NCBI GenBank assembly: GCA_017379935.1
Contig: JAFNVC010000010.1
Span: 1-64,000, forward strand
Origin: Clostridia bacterium
GTDB taxonomy: Bacteria; Bacillota; Clostridia; Oscillospirales; Acutalibacteraceae
Direction: 5' to 3'
DNA: 64,000 bases
Both the position numbers and the translations under genes were made by a program. Below are positions 1-7,052 of the stretch, in pieces (position 1 is the first letter of the stretch; the number at the start of each line of letters is the position of its first letter). The notes under the pieces are model-generated. The model was given only the letters and a program-made list of their open reading frames with translations. It searched no databases and was not told where the DNA came from.

Positions 1-10
1 AATTAAATGC

Positions 11-170
11 GTGCAAAGCCTCCCTTGCCTAAAGGGAGGTGGATTTTGCGTAGCAAAAGACGGAGGGATATATTAACAAAGTTTCTTTACTGCTATATCT
101 TTTTCCGTGTCACAAACTATCCCTCCACCACTTCGTGGTCCACCTCCCTTTAGGCAAGGGAGGCTGGGTT
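11..170. repeat. Long palindromic repeat element (MITE-like)
   Basis: A 26-bp perfect inverted repeat (18-43 against 139-164) bounds the element. A second inner arm pair (62-70 against 118-126) and two small hairpins (44-58 and about 129-138) lie inside. The outer flanks (gtgcaaa near 11, tttgtgcat near 169) are also roughly inverted. No open frame is seen. The whole could fold into one long branched hairpin, as non-autonomous palindromic elements do. It lies just upstream of the pduL promoter. Confidence 0.7.
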
Positions 171-235
171 TGTGCATCATTTAAGACACCCCTATAAATT
201 AAAATTCTCAAAATTCACTTTCTTTGCGCAAGCTC

Positions 236-264
236 TTGCATTTTGTCGCGGTTTGTCTTATAAT
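236..264 (+). promoter_or_regulatory. Sigma-A type promoter for pduL
   Basis: TTGCAT (236-241), a 17-bp spacer and TATAAT (259-264) make a near-consensus vegetative promoter. The start codon of pduL is about 44 nt further on and is preceded by an ACGGAGG ribosome binding site at about 293-299. Confidence 0.75.
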
Positions 265-307
265 CTTATAGGTTAAAAAAATAACAATATTAACGGAGGT
301 TTTCAAA

Positions 308-883
308 ATGAAAAAAGAAGTTCTCGTTGAAACATCTGCACGTCACATTCACGTTTCCAAGGCTGACCTTGAAACTCTTTTCGGTGCAGGTTATGAATTG
401 ACAAAGAAAAAGGATCTTTCACAGCCCGGCCAGTTCGCTTGTGAAGAGAGAGTTCAGGTTATCGGCGCAAAGGGCAGCTTCCCCGCTGTTTCTATCCTCG
501 GCCCGACACGTCCCGACACTCAGGTTGAGCTTTCAGCTTCTGACGCTCGTTCAATCGGTGCTATCGCTCCCTGCCGTGAGTCAGGCGACATCGCAGGCAG
601 CGGCGCTTGCAAGCTCGTAGGCCCCAAGGGTGAGGTTGAGCTTAAGGAAGGCGTTATCGTTGCAAAGCGTCACATCCACGCTACTCCCGAGGATGCTGAG
701 AAATTCGGCGTTTGCGACAAGCAGATCGTTGACGTTAAGGTTGAATCTGACGGCAGAACGCTCATCTTCGGTGACGTTGTTGTCCGCGTAAGCCCGAGCT
801 ATGCTCTCGCAATGCACATCGACACAGACGAGTCAAACGCAGCATTTGCAACACCCGGTATGATGGGCGAAATCCTTGCGTAA
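308..883 (+). CDS. pduL: Phosphate propanoyltransferase (PduL-type phosphotransacylase)
   Basis: A 191-residue PduL-family protein, which swaps phosphate and CoA on short acyl groups (acyl-CoA + Pi to acyl phosphate + CoA). The two half-domains each carry the metal-binding histidine signature: ARHIHVS near residue 13 and KRHIHATPEDA near residue 122. LGPTRPDTQVELS near residue 64 is also family-typical. Length and start match free-standing PduL, and no long N-terminal microcompartment-targeting extension is present. No ackA or microcompartment genes are adjacent, so it probably serves as a housekeeping phosphotransacylase for acetate or propionate formation. It is monocistronic, with its own promoter and terminator. 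Confidence 0.9.
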   Translation: MKKEVLVETSARHIHVSKADLETLFGAGYELTKKKDLSQPGQFACEERVQVIGAKGSFPAVSILGPTRPDTQVELSASDARSIGAIAPCRESGDIAGSGACKLVGPKGEVELKEGVIVAKRHIHATPEDAEKFGVCDKQIVDVKVESDGRTLIFGDVVVRVSPSYALAMHIDTDESNAAFATPGMMGEILA

Positions 884-949
884 GCTTTGATAAAAAATAA
901 ATTTTAATAGCGCACTTACTCACCACCAGCGGTATAGGTGCAAAAAATT

Positions 950-986
950 AGAGGTAACACGGTTTTATCCGTATTACCTCTTTTTA
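950..986 (+). terminator. Rho-independent terminator after pduL
   Basis: The arms GAGGTAACACGG (951-962) and CCGTATTACCTC (969-980) pair with one mismatch and are followed by TTTTT. Confidence 0.8.
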
Positions 987-1028
987 TTTATTTGCTATTC
1001 CGAATAATTAGAAACTAATTATTTCATT

Positions 1029-1940
1029 TCAGCAATCGCTGCCTGTGTCGCAATTCTGCTTGGTTGGCAGTTTACCGCCAACCACAGAAACAGAACTGTT
1101 TTTTCTCCTTTTTCCCTCAGTTTTCATGTGAAGAGGGTCGTTGGGGTCTCCGTCAAAGCGGAGATACCAGTCGAAGCCGTCTTGCCTTGCCACAATCTTC
1201 ACTACAAAGGCTTCGATCACACTTTCGGGGATGTCACTGTCATCGGTATTTGTGTACTGCTCGAGTGCATACTGAAGCACCGTCAGCTTGTCCTTGTAGT
1301 CTGTAATTACAGGCTCTTTGTTAAACTTCAGCTGATGCTCTTCAATTTCGGCAGAGAGCTTTGCAATCTCTTCTTTAACCTCGGCAGTTTTCTTTGTGTA
1401 AGATTCTTTATCAATTTCGCCTTCTGCCCTCATATCAATGAAATTACTGAGCTTCGTTCTGTGCCTTTCAACCTCTCTGCACTTTTTCTCGATGATAGCC
1501 TCATAATCCACATCATCCTCTTTATCGTCAATGTGAGCCTCGAGCATTGAGTTGGCAAGAGCCAGTACCTTGTCCTTTTCCGAAAGATAATTGCGGAAAA
1601 TATAATTTGCCATCATCTGCAGCTTCCATTCGGGAATCATAGGCACACGGCATATTCCGTCAAGAGGCAGTCCCTTTTTCTTTCGGCTCTCGTATGACCC
1701 GGTACGCACCGAGTCATAGCACTGATAACCGATAATGGATTTATCTCCCTCTTTTCTCCAGAGCTTCGTATTGAATCTGTGACCGCACTCGCATATAAGG
1801 AGCTTAGCGTCAAAGTTGCCGTTGTTGCCTACATAAAACACATTTACATTTTTATTTTCAATCAAATCTATCAGAGTCGACCGTAAGGTCGGCTCTATTT
1901 CTTTTGGTGTGTCCTTGTGACCAAAAAAAGTACAAACCAT
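1029..1940 (-). pseudogene. SLOG-like N-terminus fused to C-terminal part of a large serine recombinase (recombinase remnant)
   Basis: The 303-residue frame is chimeric. The first 45 residues (start MVCTFFGHKDTP) look like the beginning of a SLOG/DUF1273-type protein. From about residue 46 it becomes the zinc-ribbon region of a large serine recombinase (CECGH near 51 and YQC near 73). The recombinase part continues into a charged coiled coil (about 130-210) and the usual C-terminal tail ending in DTGSDC. The catalytic serine-recombinase domain and the recombinase domain are missing, so the protein cannot be an active integrase. The junction is in frame and has a good ribosome binding site (AGAGGTGGT), so a product could still be made. 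It is most simply a scar of an integrated element that recombined into a SLOG gene. It is divergent from the HTH gene at 2074. Confidence 0.65.
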
Positions 1941-1959
1941 AAAATACCACCTCTTAATA

Positions 1960-2057
1960 TGGGATATATCGCAATTATATCACAAGAATTACAAATATGC
2001 GATATGTCCCACACGATTTATCGCATATTTTATTAAACTTATATTAGCGATATATCG
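1960..2057. promoter_or_regulatory. Operator array in the divergent promoter region
   Basis: Inverted copies of a GATATATCGC-like word occupy the space between two divergent genes. TGGGATATATCGCA (1960-1973) is inverted against TGCGATATGTCCCA (1997-2010), 13 of 14 positions. AAATATGCGATA (1993-2004) is a perfect inverse of TATCGCATATTT (2019-2030). The palindrome CGATATATCG lies at 2048-2057. These are plausible binding sites for the HTH protein encoded at 2074. Confidence 0.55.
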
Positions 2058-2073
2058 TAAAGGTGGTATAGAT

Positions 2074-2316
2074 ATGAATATTAAGGAAGCGGTTGAAAAG
2101 AGAATAATTGAGCTTTGCAATGAAAGAAATATTGCAATTAATGCACTTGCAAACATCTCCGGTGTTTCACCCTCGACAATTTACAGTATGCTTAACGAGA
2201 AAAGCAAAAATCCCGGTGTAGTGTCAATCAAAAAGATTTGCGACGGTCTGGAAATCAGTATCAGAGAATTCTTTGACAGCGATTTGTTTGATGATTTAGA
2301 ACAAGAGATTAAATGA
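2074..2316 (+). CDS. XRE-family helix-turn-helix regulator
   Basis: An 80-residue protein that is almost entirely a Cro/CI-type HTH domain. The helices around ALANISGVSPSTIYSMLNE and VSIKKICDGLEISIREFF fit the family. The start has a clear AAGGTGG site upstream. The gene is divergent from the recombinase remnant, and the shared intergenic region carries repeated GATATATCGC-like palindromes. It is therefore probably an autoregulatory repressor of the mobile-element remnant. No ligand-binding domain is present. Confidence 0.8.
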   Translation: MNIKEAVEKRIIELCNERNIAINALANISGVSPSTIYSMLNEKSKNPGVVSIKKICDGLEISIREFFDSDLFDDLEQEIK

Positions 2317-2322
2317 GTTTTG

Positions 2323-2369
2323 AAGTGGCTGCATCACGAACGAAGCGAAGCAACCACTTGTTATTTATT
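2323..2369 (+). terminator. Probable terminator after the HTH gene
   Basis: AAGTGGCTGC (2323-2332) pairs imperfectly with GCAACCACTT (2350-2359), followed by a T-rich tract. The right arm overlaps the -35 box of the next promoter. Confidence 0.5.
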
Positions 2370-2386
2370 TGTATATATGCTATACT
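2358..2386 (+). promoter_or_regulatory. Promoter of the GNAT gene
   Basis: TTGTTA (2358-2363), a 17-bp spacer and TATACT (2381-2386). The transcript would start near 2393 and carry a leader of about 150 nt. Confidence 0.6.
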
Positions 2387-2437
2387 TAATTTACAGGCAA
2401 AAGCCTGAATAAAATTTTTGGAGAATGCTGTTTGAAA

Positions 2438-2536
2438 ATGAATAACACCTTGGAGATAGTAATGTAAACCGTGAGGTTTGCAAATACTTCTCCCCGCAAG
2501 CCTCCGGTGATTGAAGGTCAACAATTTTGGAGGTTT
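2438..2536 (+). promoter_or_regulatory. Leader with short upstream ORF and SD-sequestering hairpin (putative translational attenuator)
   Basis: A nine-residue upstream ORF (ATG 2438, stop 2465-2467; MNNTLEIVM) overlaps a long hairpin. In it GGAGA..AGTA (2452-2461) pairs with TACTTCTCC (2485-2493), and GTAAACC (2464-2470) pairs with GGTTTGC (2475-2481). Downstream, AAGCCTCC (2498-2505) can pair with GGAGGTTT (2529-2536), which is the Shine-Dalgarno sequence of the GNAT gene. This layout resembles attenuators of antibiotic-resistance genes. The function is inferred. Confidence 0.5.
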
Positions 2537-2540
2537 AACA

Positions 2541-3164
2541 ATGAAAAATGACTGCATCATTCGTTTGGAAAAAACAGAAGAACACCGCGAAACCGAAGCT
2601 CTCGTCAGGGAAGCGTTCTGGAACGTGTACCGTCCCGGTTGTTTTGAGCATTATGTACTCAATCAGCTGAGGAACGACGAAGCGTTTGTGCCCGAGCTTA
2701 ATTTCGTTATGGAAAAAGACGGCAGACTGATTGGTCAAAATATGTTTATGAGGGCGGCTATCAAAGCCGATGACGGCTCAGATTTGCCCATTATGACTAT
2801 GGGACCCATCTGCATTTCACCCGAATTACAAGGGCAAGGTTACGGCAAGATACTGCTTGACTATTCCTTGGAAAAGGCGGCAGAGTTTGGTTGCGGAGCA
2901 CTTTGCTTTGAGGGAAATATCAATTTCTACGGTAAAAGCGGATTCACATATGCGAGCGAATTCGGTATCCGTTACCACGGTTTGCCCGAAGGTGCGGACG
3001 CATCGTTCTTTCTTTGCAAGGAGCTGAAAAAAGGTTATCTTGACGGCATCAGCGGTGAATACACTCCACCAAAGGGATATTTTGTTGATAAGGCAGAAGC
3101 CGAAGAATTCGACAAACAGTTCCCACCGAAAGAAAAGCTGAAACTCCCCACACAACTGTTTTAA
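2541..3164 (+). CDS. GNAT-family N-acetyltransferase
   Basis: A 207-residue acyl-CoA N-acyltransferase. Starting at ATG 2541 puts GGAGG at an ideal distance; an earlier in-frame TTG at 2511 is less likely. The acetyl-CoA pyrophosphate loop is visible as ISPELQGQGYGKILL (about residues 95-109). It is preceded by the typical beta-4 strand IMTMGPICI and followed by CLCFEGN-like and NFYGKSGF segments. The C-terminal 50 residues are an extension beyond the core fold. The substrate cannot be read from sequence. The structured leader with its own small ORF suggests expression is induced by ribosome stalling, which fits detoxification or antibiotic modification, but that is inference. Confidence 0.75.
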   Translation: MKNDCIIRLEKTEEHRETEALVREAFWNVYRPGCFEHYVLNQLRNDEAFVPELNFVMEKDGRLIGQNMFMRAAIKADDGSDLPIMTMGPICISPELQGQGYGKILLDYSLEKAAEFGCGALCFEGNINFYGKSGFTYASEFGIRYHGLPEGADASFFLCKELKKGYLDGISGEYTPPKGYFVDKAEAEEFDKQFPPKEKLKLPTQLF

Positions 3165-3211
3165 CCTGACTGAATAAAAAGAGCCGTCCGAGTAATCGGG
3201 CGGCTTGATGT

Positions 3212-3568
3212 TTATACATATATCAGCTCATTGCAAACAATCTCATTTGCTCGTTCCTGAATGCTGTTCATTCGGTGTACCCATTCGAGTTGGTTTTGGG
3301 CTTTGAGGTGTTCGGTGATGTTTTCGGTTTTTGTCATTTGTGATACGAGAGTGTTGAACATCTGCTGTGCTTGGGTGTCGATTTGGGCACAGTGTTGGTA
3401 GAGTTTGCCTTGGGTAAGGAGAGTTGCGAAGAGAACGGGGTTGTATTTTTGCAAGTAGTCCTTATACAGCATACCCCATTTGCCGAGGCGGATAGATGTT
3501 TCTTCGGGTGGGAGTGTGAGGTTGGGTATCATATAATCATTGACCTGTCTATATGTTATGCTTGCCAT
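3212..3568 (-). CDS. tnpV: TnpV-family transposon-encoded protein
   Basis: A 118-residue protein with the TnpV pattern: an N-terminal YMIPNLTLPPEE segment, GKWGMLYKDYLQKYNP (about 30-45), a central KLYQHCAQIDTQAQ stretch, and the C-terminal WVHRMNSIQERANEIVCNELIY. TnpV proteins are small accessory proteins of clostridial integrative elements of the Tn4451/CTn type; their biochemical role is unknown. The gene follows the 92-residue gene by five bases, so the two are co-transcribed with the small ORF at 3864. No integrase is next to it, so this is a leftover module. Confidence 0.8.
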   Translation of the reverse strand: MASITYRQVNDYMIPNLTLPPEETSIRLGKWGMLYKDYLQKYNPVLFATLLTQGKLYQHCAQIDTQAQQMFNTLVSQMTKTENITEHLKAQNQLEWVHRMNSIQERANEIVCNELIYV

Positions 3569-3573
3569 AAATT

Positions 3574-3852
3574 TTATCCTTTCTTGGTATCAATAAAAGT
3601 ATCGTATGTGAAGCGTGCCCCGAGTCTGAAGCCGACGGTGAAGCTGTCTGCGTTGCAGAGGCTTGAAAATTTGATATAGGTTGCTACATAGTCGGTAAAA
3701 AGCTCCTGCTCCTTGTCAGCGAGGATTGATGTCAGGTGCTCCTCTTTGCCTGTAAGCTCACTCAGACTCTTTTTAACCTTTGCCGTCAGGTTGGTGGTGC
3801 ACTCCTGCGGCTCGATGTTTCCGTAGTAAAAATCTTCAATAAAGTCAGACAT
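3574..3852 (-). CDS. DUF6809-like small protein of mobile elements
   Basis: A 92-residue protein beginning MSDFIEDFYYGNIEPQE. This DFYYGNI.P.E start is typical of a family of unknown function that travels with TnpV and with small KLTDFE-type proteins in clostridial elements. The protein is predicted to be helical, with a C-terminal GFRLGARFTYDTF motif. It sits 11 bases after the small gene at 3864-4022 and 5 bases before tnpV. Function unknown; assigned by remembered family resemblance only. Confidence 0.55.
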   Translation of the reverse strand: MSDFIEDFYYGNIEPQECTTNLTAKVKKSLSELTGKEEHLTSILADKEQELFTDYVATYIKFSSLCNADSFTVGFRLGARFTYDTFIDTKKG

Positions 3853-3863
3853 AGTATCCCCCC

Positions 3864-4022
3864 CTACCGTTCAGATTTGTTGATGATTTTCAGGAGCAGT
3901 TCGTCAACATCTTCTGTTGGAATACCATCCGAGAGAAGCATATTTCGGAATTCGTTCATTCCGTTGATTAATAGGTTACACTCAAAATCTGTGAGTTTCA
4001 GTTTGGTTTTCTTACTGAACAT
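3864..4022 (-). CDS. Small conserved protein (52 aa) of a TnpV module
   Basis: A short ORF of 52 residues starting MFSKKTKLKLTDFECN and containing LLINGMNEFRN and VDELLLKI. It has a strong ribosome binding site (AAGGAGG, nine bases from ATG) and its own promoter block upstream. Its downstream neighbours are the DUF6809-like gene and tnpV, with short gaps, so it heads a three-gene unit. Similar KL.DFE..LLINGMN.FRN proteins are common in clostridial mobile elements. No catalytic motif is visible, and the role is unknown. Confidence 0.6.
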   Translation of the reverse strand: MFSKKTKLKLTDFECNLLINGMNEFRNMLLSDGIPTEDVDELLLKIINKSER

Positions 4023-4030
4023 AAAAATGA

Positions 4031-4092
4031 CCTCCTTGTATTTGGTAATACCATTTTACAAAGAGGTCCGTGTTTTGTCGAATGTGCGGAAT
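4031..4092 (-). promoter_or_regulatory. Promoter/operator block A (one of three related copies)
   Basis: On the minus strand TCGACA, a 17-bp spacer and TAAAAT form a promoter for the small gene at 4022. The near-palindrome TGGTATTACCA follows directly. The same words recur at 4874-4930 (block C, weaker) and 6547-6612 (block B): TTTGGTAATACCATTT, then GTGTTTTGTnGAATGTGCGGAAT on the plus strand. Confidence 0.55.
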
Positions 4093-4093
4093 T

Positions 4094-4804
4094 TTATTCT
4101 ATGATGTTTTTGATTTTCTTTACTACTCGCAAAGATTCAAATTCTTGTTTTGCTGATGTATATTTATCAAATTTCCAATTCCATTTATCTGTTATCTCTG
4201 CGTTTTTAATTATAGATTTAATGTCATAATCTTTGTACAGATCAACAATATCGTTTGTATATATTTTTTTGACAAAGCTTTTTATTAAAAATAAAATTTG
4301 TTTTGTGCATTCATCTGTTTCTGTTTGCCAACAATATTCTTTAAAAACATCTTCTATATCAGCACGCAAATAGTTTATTTCTTCTGGGTAAACATATTCA
4401 TAACTTCCATCATCAAGCTCCCTAGGAATACATCTTGGATTTATTCCTATAGCCTTCAAACGATCTTCAACATCTGAAACGATTGCAGTAGCATTTGCTT
4501 GGTTTTCGTTGTAAGAAGATACTAACCAATATTCTTTAATCAGTTTGAAAAATTTTTCCTTTTCTTTTCTATAAAAAAATCTTATCAAAGGACTTTTTGA
4601 TATCTCTTTAATTTCAACCAAATTTTTTCTAGAAACAGGTTCTTCTATAATAGTTATCAGTGGAATAATAACTGCAGATTTAAGATTAACTCTATTACCT
4701 TTATGAAAATATGCGGCTGAAATAATCCAAGAAATTCCACCTGATAAAAAAATGGACAATATAGTTAACCACTCTTCCTTAAAAAAATCAATTATTTTAT
4801 CCAT
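4094..4804 (-). CDS. Membrane-anchored protein of unknown function
   Basis: A 236-residue protein with a short cytoplasmic start (MDKIIDFFKEEW), one hydrophobic segment at about residues 13-32, and a charged, helical remainder of about 200 residues. No enzyme motif is recognised. A DECTKQILFLIKSFVKKI helix and an acidic VYPEEINYLRADIEDVFKEY stretch stand out. The gene is AT-rich and follows the large HNH gene in the same direction, with a 159-bp gap that carries its own promoter-like block. The HNH/membrane protein pair resembles a two-gene defence cassette, but nothing in the sequence proves that. Confidence 0.55.
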   Translation of the reverse strand: MDKIIDFFKEEWLTILSIFLSGGISWIISAAYFHKGNRVNLKSAVIIPLITIIEEPVSRKNLVEIKEISKSPLIRFFYRKEKEKFFKLIKEYWLVSSYNENQANATAIVSDVEDRLKAIGINPRCIPRELDDGSYEYVYPEEINYLRADIEDVFKEYCWQTETDECTKQILFLIKSFVKKIYTNDIVDLYKDYDIKSIIKNAEITDKWNWKFDKYTSAKQEFESLRVVKKIKNIIE

Positions 4805-4873
4805 ATTATATCTCCTTGTAATTTTTAATAAATCTTTTTAATTTATATCGCAAACGGAATAATTATCACACAC

Positions 4874-4930
4874 ATAAAATTTCTTTGTGTGATAACACTA
4901 TTTTACAATGGGGTTTTGTTTTAGCGGCTG
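4874..4930 (-). promoter_or_regulatory. Promoter/operator block C
   Basis: The minus-strand sequence CTAAAACAAAACCCCATTGTAAAATAGTGTTATCACACAAAG-like region (4876-4919) keeps the TAAAAT box and the flanking order seen in block A, with a diverged operator (AGTGTTATCAC). It precedes the 4094-4804 gene. Confidence 0.4.
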
Positions 4931-4963
4931 TGCAAAAAATAATCCATATTATTTTTGATAGAA

Positions 4964-6478
4964 TTATTTATACATAGTTAAAAGTTGCTCTAATGAAATA
5001 TCAATACCCTCACTTTTAAGAGCATCTTTTCTTTGGTTGTATAATTCCGTTATGATTATCTCGGCGCCTTGGCCGTAATGGATTTGATTATGACAGTTAC
5101 TACAAAGAGATACGATATTTGATTCTGTGTCTAACGTAGCATTAGGGAAGCAATCCTGAAAAGCCATCGGGACTAAATGATGTGATTCTGTGTAATTTAC
5201 ATTTGCATTTTTTCGTAAAAATGTTGGATGTTCTTTATTATATTCACACAAATATCCTGCTCGGTTTAATGCATTCAAGGCTCTTTGTTTTTCTCTTTTA
5301 TATCGTTTTCCGTGTTTTGTTTCAACTAATTCAGGTTTTTCTCTCGGAACACCAACAAACTGTTTGAATTCAGATTGAGTTACAAATTTAACAGTTGATA
5401 TTTCACGCTCTACTTCATTATCAGCCTCATATTCGTTAGCTATAATTTCTGCGTTTTTTGTTATGCGTTCAATATTACCCTGATTAAGCAATAATTCAGG
5501 GTGCAACTGTTCGAGTGCCTCTGCTAATTCAGGTTTTATCTCCCATTCAAAATGATTGTCTTGTAGGTATTGTCCTCTAAACAAAACACTCCAACCACGA
5601 GTTTTACCGTTCTCTCTATAATTAGTTTTAAAATTCAAATGTTTAGCAATTCTATTTCCAGCCTTACCGACGGCCAAATTATATACTGCAACAGGAATTC
5701 CTGTTTTCTCTTCCATTGACGAACATGTTGAAGTATGATTCGGAGCATTATAAAAGCTTTTTAAAATATCTATATCATTTTGTTTTAACAGAGAATCATT
5801 TTGTAAGATTTCAAGCCAGATTTCTTTCGTTATATGATGTTTTTTTGCTTCGTTAACCATCCACACGAAAGAATGTGCATCTAAAAGACTGATTTCTAAT
5901 GAGAAGTATTTTTCAAACTCCTCTTTAATTTCAGTGATGATTGAAAGGTAAGCAGAATAACTGTTCCAAGAACAATTGTATTGTAATTTAATATCGATGC
6001 CCAATGTTTCAAATGCATCCTCAAAACGCTGTGGAGCTATAGGTAAATATGTATCTTTATTTTTTATGAAAAACATATAGGCAATTAAATCATATTTTGC
6101 GCCAAAAAAACTAACCGCTTTTTCAAATGCTATAGCGTCATTATCGCCTAAATAAATGTCATATAATACAGCTTCAGCCTCTTTGATATTACCATTTATT
6201 CTCTTCTCTGTTCTACCGCCGTCCTGATAATAAATCAAATTCCCCTTTTTCTTGTACGCATTTTTGAAACATTCAGAAATATAACCTGTTCCAATTGATT
6301 CTTTATGCCAGGAAGACAGGTTTAAGCATTTTTGCGCTTCAGTAAACACTTTGGATTTGTAGCCTTCTTCTCTTTCTAAAAAGTAATTGCCTTCAAATCC
6401 ATTAAAACGGCCACCACTATACATTTCAACAAAAGACTGAAAAAGATAAAAGCAATTATGTAAAATCAGTTTATCCAC
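4964..6478 (-). CDS. HNH endonuclease-domain protein
   Basis: About 504 residues from a GTG at 6478, chosen because GAGGTG sits eight bases before it; an earlier GTG at 6485-6487 overlaps that site. The C-terminal 100 residues form a clear HNH nuclease. ESHHLVPMAFQ supplies the first His pair, then LDTESNIVSLCSNCHNQIHYG supplies the Asn, a CxxC zinc pair and the final His. The N-terminal 350 residues include PIAPQRFEDAFETLGIDI and a KTRGWSVLFRGQYL segment, probably a target-recognition region. A nuclease with a large recognition domain suggests modification-dependent restriction or other DNA defence. No methyltransferase is nearby. Related HNH architectures occur in type IV restriction enzymes; the target is unknown. 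Confidence 0.7.
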   Translation of the reverse strand: MDKLILHNCFYLFQSFVEMYSGGRFNGFEGNYFLEREEGYKSKVFTEAQKCLNLSSWHKESIGTGYISECFKNAYKKKGNLIYYQDGGRTEKRINGNIKEAEAVLYDIYLGDNDAIAFEKAVSFFGAKYDLIAYMFFIKNKDTYLPIAPQRFEDAFETLGIDIKLQYNCSWNSYSAYLSIITEIKEEFEKYFSLEISLLDAHSFVWMVNEAKKHHITKEIWLEILQNDSLLKQNDIDILKSFYNAPNHTSTCSSMEEKTGIPVAVYNLAVGKAGNRIAKHLNFKTNYRENGKTRGWSVLFRGQYLQDNHFEWEIKPELAEALEQLHPELLLNQGNIERITKNAEIIANEYEADNEVEREISTVKFVTQSEFKQFVGVPREKPELVETKHGKRYKREKQRALNALNRAGYLCEYNKEHPTFLRKNANVNYTESHHLVPMAFQDCFPNATLDTESNIVSLCSNCHNQIHYGQGAEIIITELYNQRKDALKSEGIDISLEQLLTMYK

Positions 6479-6546
6479 GATAGTCACCTCGCAGTTTTAT
6501 ATAATTAAATTATACCACAAACACAATAATTATCTCAATACCCATA

Positions 6547-6612
6547 CACGCAAAAACTCCTTGTGTTTGGTAATACCATTTAACACGTATGTGTTTTGTA
6601 GAATGTGCGGAA
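6547..6612 (-). promoter_or_regulatory. Promoter/operator block B
   Basis: CTCCTTGTGTTTGGTAATACC (about 6557-6577) and GTGTTTTGTAGAATGTGCGGAAT (about 6590-6613) match block A at nearly every position. Four to five bases between the -35 and -10 words are deleted, so the spacing is short. It lies upstream of the HNH gene. Confidence 0.5.
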
Positions 6613-6657
6613 TAAGACATTTATATCAAAGCATTAACTTGTTTTGGCAAAACTCTC

Positions 6658-6686
6658 TTGATATTTTAATCTCAATGCTATATACT
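6658..6686 (+). promoter_or_regulatory. Promoter of a noncoding RNA
   Basis: TTGATA (6658-6663), a 17-bp spacer and TATACT (6681-6686) give a strong promoter with no ORF start close behind it. Transcription would begin near 6693. Confidence 0.6.
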
Positions 6687-6692
6687 AATATT

Positions 6693-7030
6693 GTAGTCAA
6701 TGTTATGTTAAATGCACGGAAGCCCGTATGACAGCCGGACGAGAAAGCTGAAGATGACGAGAGAACTGCAACTTTTGACTGCATGACAAAAAAGTAAATT
6801 CCAAGATACTATCAACTGTGATTAAAATTCTCGTTACATTGTTGAGAACCCATGAGTAAGCTCCGGGAGATAACACTCTTTTGAGGTGGGCTCGATTGCT
6901 GTATCAAGGCTTTACACCATACTACATTAGGCGATTGCTATTTAGCGATGGTCTTTGTTGTTGTGTGTGTAAAGCATCAATCCGAACCGTTGAAGTCTAT
7001 ACACACATAAGTGTATGGACTTTTTATTTT
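6693..7030 (+). ncRNA. Candidate structured noncoding RNA, about 340 nt
   Basis: The 574 bases from 6479 to 7052 contain no credible gene. They have a consensus promoter at 6658-6686 and a strong intrinsic terminator ending at 7030, which frames a discrete transcript. Local folds are visible: ACGG/CCGT near 6716-6730; CAGC/GCTG near 6732-6751; a three-way junction closed by GAG..CCCA (6844-6852) and TGGGCTC (6887-6893) with two small CTC/GAG hairpins inside; and ATTGCT/AGCGAT near 6934-6950. I found no group I or II intron core and could not place it in a known RNA family. A small HNH protein and an acidic protein follow on the same strand. Confidence 0.55.
6994..7030 (+). terminator. Intrinsic terminator of the noncoding RNA
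   Basis: AGTCTATACAC (6994-7004) pairs with GTGTATGGACT (7011-7021) around a six-base loop, followed by TTTTTATTTT. It lies 23 bases before the start codon of the next gene, so it separates RNA from gene or works as an attenuator. Confidence 0.75.
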
Positions 7031-7052
7031 GGTTCGAGTTGGAGGTGATACA

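Noticed and set aside
6690-7030. Group I or group II intron, or IscB-type guide RNA, for the noncoding RNA region
   Set aside because: No group II domain V or 5-prime GUGYG start, no group I P7 core could be traced, and the HNH protein has no RuvC-like domain, so none of these labels is supported.
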